Source of the DNA: an uncultured Alcanivorax sp.
Lineage (GTDB): Bacteria > Pseudomonadota > Gammaproteobacteria > Pseudomonadales > Alcanivoracaceae
Direction: 5' to 3'
Length of the DNA stretch: 35,754 nt
Assembly (NCBI GenBank): GCA_913055795.1
Contig: CAJXLA010000019.1
Location: forward strand, 1 to 35,754
The notes beneath the pieces were generated by a model that searched no databases, was not told the origin of the DNA, and was given only the letters and a program-made list of their open reading frames with translations. Made by a program: the position numbers and the translations under genes. Of the stretch, positions 32,177-35,754 are shown one piece after another. Each line of letters starts with the position of its first letter. The stretch's first letter is position 1.

Positions 32177-32689
32177 ATGGCGGAAATCGAGTGCGTGCGC
32201 GGTGATATTGTCCGGCAGGACGACATGGATGCCATCGTCAATGCGGCCAACGCGGAGCTGCGCACCGGTGGCGGCGTTGCCGGGGCCATCCACCGGGCGG
32301 CCGGTCCGGAACTGGCCGAGGAATGCGCGCCCCTGGCGCCCATCCGGCCGGGCGAGGCGGTGATCACGAGCGCGCCCAATCTGCCCAATCGCCATGTGAT
32401 TCACTGCCTGGGGCCTATCTATGGCGTGGACGAACCCTCGCCGCAATTGCTGGCGGACTGCTACCGCAATGCCCTGCGTCTGGCGGACGAAAACGGCCTC
32501 GACAGCCTGGCCTTTCCGGCGCTGTCCACCGGCGCCTTCGGGTATCCCATGGAAGAAGCGGCGGACATCGCCCTGGCGACCGTCGTGAGTGAATCGCGTG
32601 AGCGCGGCCGGCCCCGGCGTGTTCGTTTCGTGCTGTTCGACCAGGGCGCGGTGGACATTCACCTTCACGCGCTGGAGCGGCACGGCTGA
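32177..32689 (+). CDS. Macro-domain protein (O-acetyl-ADP-ribose deacetylase type)
   Basis: A 170-residue single macro domain. The ATG has GGGAG seven bases upstream. IVNAANAELRTGGGVAGAIHRAAG is the ligand-binding and catalytic segment of the MacroD/YmdB type, and FPALSTGAFGYP is the second loop. Such proteins remove acetyl-ADP-ribose or mono-ADP-ribose from proteins or nucleic acids. It lies 104 bases before pncA-pncB in the same direction, so ADP-ribose handling is next to NAD salvage. The start is clear. Confidence 0.93.
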   Translation: MAEIECVRGDIVRQDDMDAIVNAANAELRTGGGVAGAIHRAAGPELAEECAPLAPIRPGEAVITSAPNLPNRHVIHCLGPIYGVDEPSPQLLADCYRNALRLADENGLDSLAFPALSTGAFGYPMEEAADIALATVVSESRERGRPRRVRFVLFDQGAVDIHLHALERHG

Positions 32690-32793
32690 CACAATGGAAA
32701 ACGTTGCCCGGTGCCGCACGGACGCTATGCGGCTGTCTTGAAACCGGGTCCGGGTGGCTCAAGGTTCATGAAGGCGAATACAGGAGATCCGGG

Positions 32794-33369
32794 ATGGTGC
32801 GCAAACCCCTCAAGGCCGGCGACGCCGTGCTGATCGTCGATGTGCAGAACGACTTCTGTCCGGGCGGCGCGCTGGAAGTGCCGCGTGGTGATGAAGTGAT
32901 TCCGGTCCTCAACGACTGGGCCCGCGCCGCCCGCGACGCCAACCTCCCCGTGGTGGCCTCCCGGGACTGGCACACGGTCAACCACATCTCCTTCGCCGAG
33001 CGCGGCGGCCCCTGGCCGGAGCACTGTGTTCAGGACACCCCGGGCGCCGATTTTCATCCCGAACTGAAACTGCCCGAAGGCACGGTGATCGTGAGCAAGG
33101 GCACCGGCTTCGACCGGGACGCCTACTCCGCCTTCGACGGCACCGGCCTCGCCGACTGGCTCCGCCGGCAGGGCGTCAAGCGCCTCTGGGTGGGCGGTCT
33201 CGCCGAGGATGTCTGTGTCTTTCACAGCGTGCGTGACGCCTGCCGCGAAGGCTTCGAGACCCATCTGATCCGCTCCGCCACCCGGCCGGTCTTCCCGGAT
33301 CAGGAAGACGGGATCCTGAAACGGCTGCGTGAGGCCGGCGCCATCGTGGAAGAAGGCGCGCCCGCATGA
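32794..33369 (+). CDS. pncA: Nicotinamidase
   Basis: A 191-residue enzyme that hydrolyses nicotinamide to nicotinate. The catalytic triad is D16 (DVQNDFCPGG), K102 (VSKGTG) and C141 (AEDVCVFHSV), and metal ligands D58 and H60 are in SRDWHTVNH. GGAG lies seven bases before the ATG. Its last codons overlap the pncB start (ATGA), so the two salvage enzymes are translationally coupled. The start at 32794 is preferred to longer frames because of the ribosome site. Confidence 0.96.
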   Translation: MVRKPLKAGDAVLIVDVQNDFCPGGALEVPRGDEVIPVLNDWARAARDANLPVVASRDWHTVNHISFAERGGPWPEHCVQDTPGADFHPELKLPEGTVIVSKGTGFDRDAYSAFDGTGLADWLRRQGVKRLWVGGLAEDVCVFHSVRDACREGFETHLIRSATRPVFPDQEDGILKRLREAGAIVEEGAPA

Positions 33370-34706
33370 TGGGACTCTGGCCCGAACCGGCGGAACTGGG
33401 CCTGCTCACCGATCTCTATGAACTCACCATGGCCCGCGCCTACCGCGCCGAGGGCATGAACGAGCAGGCCGTGTTTTCCCTGTTCTTCCGCGAACTCCCT
33501 GGCGAGCGCAACTTCATGCTCGCCTGTGGTCAAGAGCAGGCTGCCGAACTGGCGACCGCCCTGCGTTTTCCTCGCGCCCAGGTGCAGCGCCTGCGCGAAC
33601 TGGCTCTTTTCGATGACGACTTCCTGCGCTGGCTGGAGGACTTCCGCTTCTCCGGCGAGATCCACGCCATGCCGGAAGGCACCCCGGTGTTTCCCGGCGA
33701 GCCCCTGCTGGAAGTGCGCGCGCCCATTGCCGAGGCGCAGCTGCTCGAAACCTTTCTCATGAACTTCATCCACCTGGAGACCCAGCTCGCATCCAAGGCG
33801 GTGCGCATGGTGCTGGCGGCCGGTGAGCGTCCCGTGGTGGATTTCGGCATGCGCCGCATGCACGGCATGGAGACCGCCCTGCGCGCGGTCCGCGCCTACC
33901 GGGTGGCGGGCATCGCCGGCACCAGCAATGTGCTCGGCAGCCTCATCCATGGGCTGCCCGCGCGCGGCACCCTGGCGCATTCCTATATTCAGGCCCACGG
34001 CGACGAACTCGAGGCGCTGCGCAGCTATGCCCGGCTCTATCCCGGCACCACCCTGCTGGTGGATACCTACGACACCCTGGCCGCCGTGGACAAGGTCATT
34101 GGCCTGGTCCGGGATGAAGGCCTGGATGTGGGCGGCATCCGGCTGGATTCGGGCGATCTGGCGACCCTGTCCCGCGAAGCGCGCAAGCGGCTCGACGAGG
34201 CCGGTCTGGATCAGGTCAAGATTCTGGCCAGCGGCGGCCTGGACGAATGGAAGATCCGGGATCTGGTCGCCGCCGGCGCTCCCGTGGACGGCTTCGGCGT
34301 GGGCACGGAAATGGGCGCGGTCACGGATGCCCCGGCGCTGGATATCGCCTACAAGCTCACCGAATACGGCGGCGAGGGCCGGCTGAAGAATGCCCCGGGC
34401 AAGGCCATCCACCCGGGCCGCAAACAGGTCTGGCGCTACACCGACGGCACCGGGCGCTGCATCCAGGACGAAATCACCCTGCGCGACGAGGGCCGTAATG
34501 GCGTGCCCCTGTTGCGCCCGGTGGTCTCCGAGGGCTCCCCCGTGTTGCCCGCCCCGGAACCGGAAGGCACCCGCGCCCGCGTCCGCGAAAACCTCGCCTC
34601 GCTGCCGCCGGCACTGCTGTCCATGGACCGGGTGGCGGAGCCGTACTCCGTGTCCTTCAGTCCGGAGCTGGAACGTCTGCGCGAGGAAATCCTGAAGCGC
34701 TACTAG
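33366..34706 (+). CDS. pncB: Nicotinate phosphoribosyltransferase
   Basis: A 446-residue enzyme that converts nicotinate, PRPP and ATP to nicotinate mononucleotide, the entry to NAD via the Preiss-Handler path. The family segments LTDLYELTMARAYR, RRMHGMETALRA, GIRLDSGDLATLSREARK and LASGGLDEWKIRDL are present, and FGVGTEMG lies in the PRPP-binding region. The length is normal. It follows pncA with a four-base overlap. A 15-bp inverted repeat covers its stop codon. Confidence 0.96.
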   Translation: MMGLWPEPAELGLLTDLYELTMARAYRAEGMNEQAVFSLFFRELPGERNFMLACGQEQAAELATALRFPRAQVQRLRELALFDDDFLRWLEDFRFSGEIHAMPEGTPVFPGEPLLEVRAPIAEAQLLETFLMNFIHLETQLASKAVRMVLAAGERPVVDFGMRRMHGMETALRAVRAYRVAGIAGTSNVLGSLIHGLPARGTLAHSYIQAHGDELEALRSYARLYPGTTLLVDTYDTLAAVDKVIGLVRDEGLDVGGIRLDSGDLATLSREARKRLDEAGLDQVKILASGGLDEWKIRDLVAAGAPVDGFGVGTEMGAVTDAPALDIAYKLTEYGGEGRLKNAPGKAIHPGRKQVWRYTDGTGRCIQDEITLRDEGRNGVPLLRPVVSEGSPVLPAPEPEGTRARVRENLASLPPALLSMDRVAEPYSVSFSPELERLREEILKRY

Positions 34707-34722
34707 TGCGCTTCAGGATTTC
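34686..34722. repeat. 15-bp perfect inverted repeat across the pncB stop codon
   Basis: GAAATCCTGAAGCGC (34686-34700) and GCGCTTCAGGATTTC (34708-34722) pair perfectly with a 7-base loop TACTAGT that holds the last Tyr codon and the TAG stop. There is no T-run. It probably protects or ends the pncAB transcript; the duplicated arm may have arisen by local inverted duplication. Confidence 0.75.
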
Positions 34723-34770
34723 AGGCGCAAGGAGCAGGGGGCAAGGTGCAAGAAAAGGCACCCAGGTCAG

Positions 34771-34797
34771 TGTGGGAGCGGCGTCCCCGCCGCGACC
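34771..34797 (+). repeat. REP-like GTGGGAGCGGC hairpin
   Basis: TGTGGGAGCGGCG, TCCC, CGCCGCGACC. The GCGGCG/CGCCGC arms (34778-34783 and 34788-34793) with the GTGGGA leader resemble the REP elements common in pseudomonads and relatives, normally spread by RAYT transposases. No such gene is in the window. Confidence 0.5.
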
Positions 34798-34828
34798 AGC
34801 GCCGTCCCAGGCGGCAAAAAACAATAAA

Positions 34829-34898
34829 AACCACAGAGGTCACAGAGAGCACAGAGTTGAACGCTTTCTTCTCTGTGCTCTCTGTGTTCTCTGTGGTT
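34829..34898. repeat. Full CACAGAG-type inverted repeat
   Basis: Left arm 34829-34856 and right arm 34871-34898 (28 bases each) pair at 26 of 28 positions with a 14-base loop. Each arm consists of three CACAGAG units spaced nine bases apart (AACCACAGAG, then two more). A half copy occurs at 23111-23136. This looks like a dispersed intergenic repeat family. It lies between pncB and the convergent dehydrogenase gene and would fold in transcripts from either side. Confidence 0.85.
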
Positions 34899-34918
34899 AT
34901 ATTCAAAGCATTATCCGG

Positions 34919-35683
34919 CTACCAGGGAATGGACTGGTGATCCCAGTCCAGAAAGGAACCCGAATCGCTCACGTCCGTATTCGCGATCACGTCCAGCAGC
35001 CGCTCGGCCACAAAGGCGGTGGAAAACAGCTTGCCCTCAGGCACATTGCGCTGAAAGGGCGCGGATAGATCCGTATCCGTGGTCCCCGGATGCAACGCCA
35101 GCACCCGCAGACTCCGCGCCCGCCGCGCCGCCTCCACGGCAAAGGTCCGCGTGAACTGATTCTGCGCCGCCTTGCTCGCCCGGTAGCTGTACCAGCCGCC
35201 CAGGTGATTGTCCTCGATACTGCCCACCCGCGCGGACAGACTCGCGAAGAACGCCGGCCGCTTGTGTCGCAGCAGGGCGAAGAAATGCTTGCCCATCAGC
35301 ATGGGCCCGAATGCATTCACCCGGAAGCTGGCCTCCAGTGCGCCCGGATCGAGTTGCTCGATACGCTTTTCCGGCCCCAGACCACGTTCCGCATCGTGCA
35401 GGATCCCGGCCGTATTGATCACCCCGTCCAGCGAGTCCGTGTGGCCCCGCACCGTTTCGGCGCACCGCGCGATGGAGCCATCGTCCGTGACATCCATGGG
35501 CACCAGCACCAGACGTCCGTTCGCGCGCCCGCGAAGCTCGGTCAACGCGTCGCTGCCCTCCGGGTCCCGGCTGGTGGCGATCACCAGTTCCACATCCGGG
35601 CTTTCCAGCAGTTGTTCCACCATCGCCAGCCCGATGCCCCGGCTGGCGCCCTGGATCAGGATATTGCCTTGCATATTAGTCAT
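34919..35683 (-). CDS. Short-chain dehydrogenase/reductase
   Basis: A 254-residue SDR oxidoreductase. The nucleotide-binding GASRGIG is at 12-18, NTAG at 90-93, and the catalytic YRASK (Y167, K171) follows a Ser at about 148-150. It resembles the CsgA-like or cell-cell-signalling SDR group, but the substrate is unknown. The C-terminus ends SFLDWDHQSIPW. The start is the ATG at 35683; a second ATG three codons in is equally possible. It is convergent with pncB across the repeat region. Confidence 0.9.
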   Translation of the reverse strand: MTNMQGNILIQGASRGIGLAMVEQLLESPDVELVIATSRDPEGSDALTELRGRANGRLVLVPMDVTDDGSIARCAETVRGHTDSLDGVINTAGILHDAERGLGPEKRIEQLDPGALEASFRVNAFGPMLMGKHFFALLRHKRPAFFASLSARVGSIEDNHLGGWYSYRASKAAQNQFTRTFAVEAARRARSLRVLALHPGTTDTDLSAPFQRNVPEGKLFSTAFVAERLLDVIANTDVSDSGSFLDWDHQSIPW

Positions 35684-35754
35684 ATCTTCATTCTGCCCCG
35701 GGTGCGGAGAAAGGCGTGTGAAGGCCGGGCCTCAGCTACGAATTCCTCAAGGGC

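Noticed and set aside
34829-34898. CRISPR array from the CACAGAG units
   Set aside because: Units are 7 bases with 2-base gaps and mirrored arms; there are no spacers or cas genes.

Overview
The window looks like a chromosomal segment from a GC-rich gammaproteobacterium. The evidence is the ubiE-ubiJ-ubiB block next to tatABC (the Escherichia coli order), a FFLEELY-motif protein, a divergent LysR/isocitrate lyase pair, and AGCS, HIT, PncA and PncB proteins of proteobacterial type. I cannot name a genus; a Chromatiales-like lineage is a guess from gene order only.

Region 1 (1 to about 4.5 kb) is an accessory region with mixed, mostly AT-richer composition. It holds a gene cut by the left edge (a short membrane-anchored protein read from a TTG start), a 429-residue membrane protein ending in a ComEA-like helix-hairpin-helix, a 41-residue ribbon-helix-helix protein, an endonuclease/exonuclease/phosphatase-fold enzyme, and a YefM-YoeB toxin-antitoxin pair. 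A well-formed integron attC site (3656-3727) directly follows the phosphatase-fold gene and touches the toxin gene, so part of this region is integron cassette DNA. No integrase lies in the window.

Region 2 (4.5-10.6 kb, all on the minus strand) is a housekeeping block: FFLEELY protein, ubiE, ubiJ, ubiB (ubiquinone synthesis), then hisE, tatA, tatB, tatC (histidine synthesis and twin-arginine export). A small outer-membrane-type beta-barrel and yidD lie upstream. About 0.8 kb after yidD (11.05-11.9 kb) has no convincing gene.

Region 3 (11.9-20.4 kb) has a membrane diguanylate cyclase, a thrS-hisI-cysS operon, a divergent double-GAF HD-GYP protein, an M23 peptidase and an Arc-type regulator. 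Opposite c-di-GMP activities therefore flank the tRNA-synthetase operon.

Region 4 (20.6-26.3 kb) has aceA with its own terminator and a divergent LysR gene, a long-form QueD/PTPS-family enzyme, a HIT protein and an AGCS amino-acid transporter. Between the last two lies a perfect 38-bp inverted repeat plus a related second element.

Region 5 (26.3-32.0 kb, minus strand) is a tightly packed five-gene series: flavin monooxygenase of Baeyer-Villiger type, alpha/beta-hydrolase, lipoprotein retropepsin-like protease, 7TM protein with a degenerate transglutaminase domain, and an ATP-grasp ligase. The last three form a recognised but poorly understood envelope system.

Region 6 (32.2-35.7 kb) has a macro-domain protein, then pncA-pncB (nicotinamide to nicotinate mononucleotide), several intergenic repeats including a CACAGAG-type inverted repeat, and a short-chain dehydrogenase. 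ADP-ribose clearing and NAD salvage sit side by side.

No tRNA, rRNA, CRISPR array or intact insertion sequence was seen.
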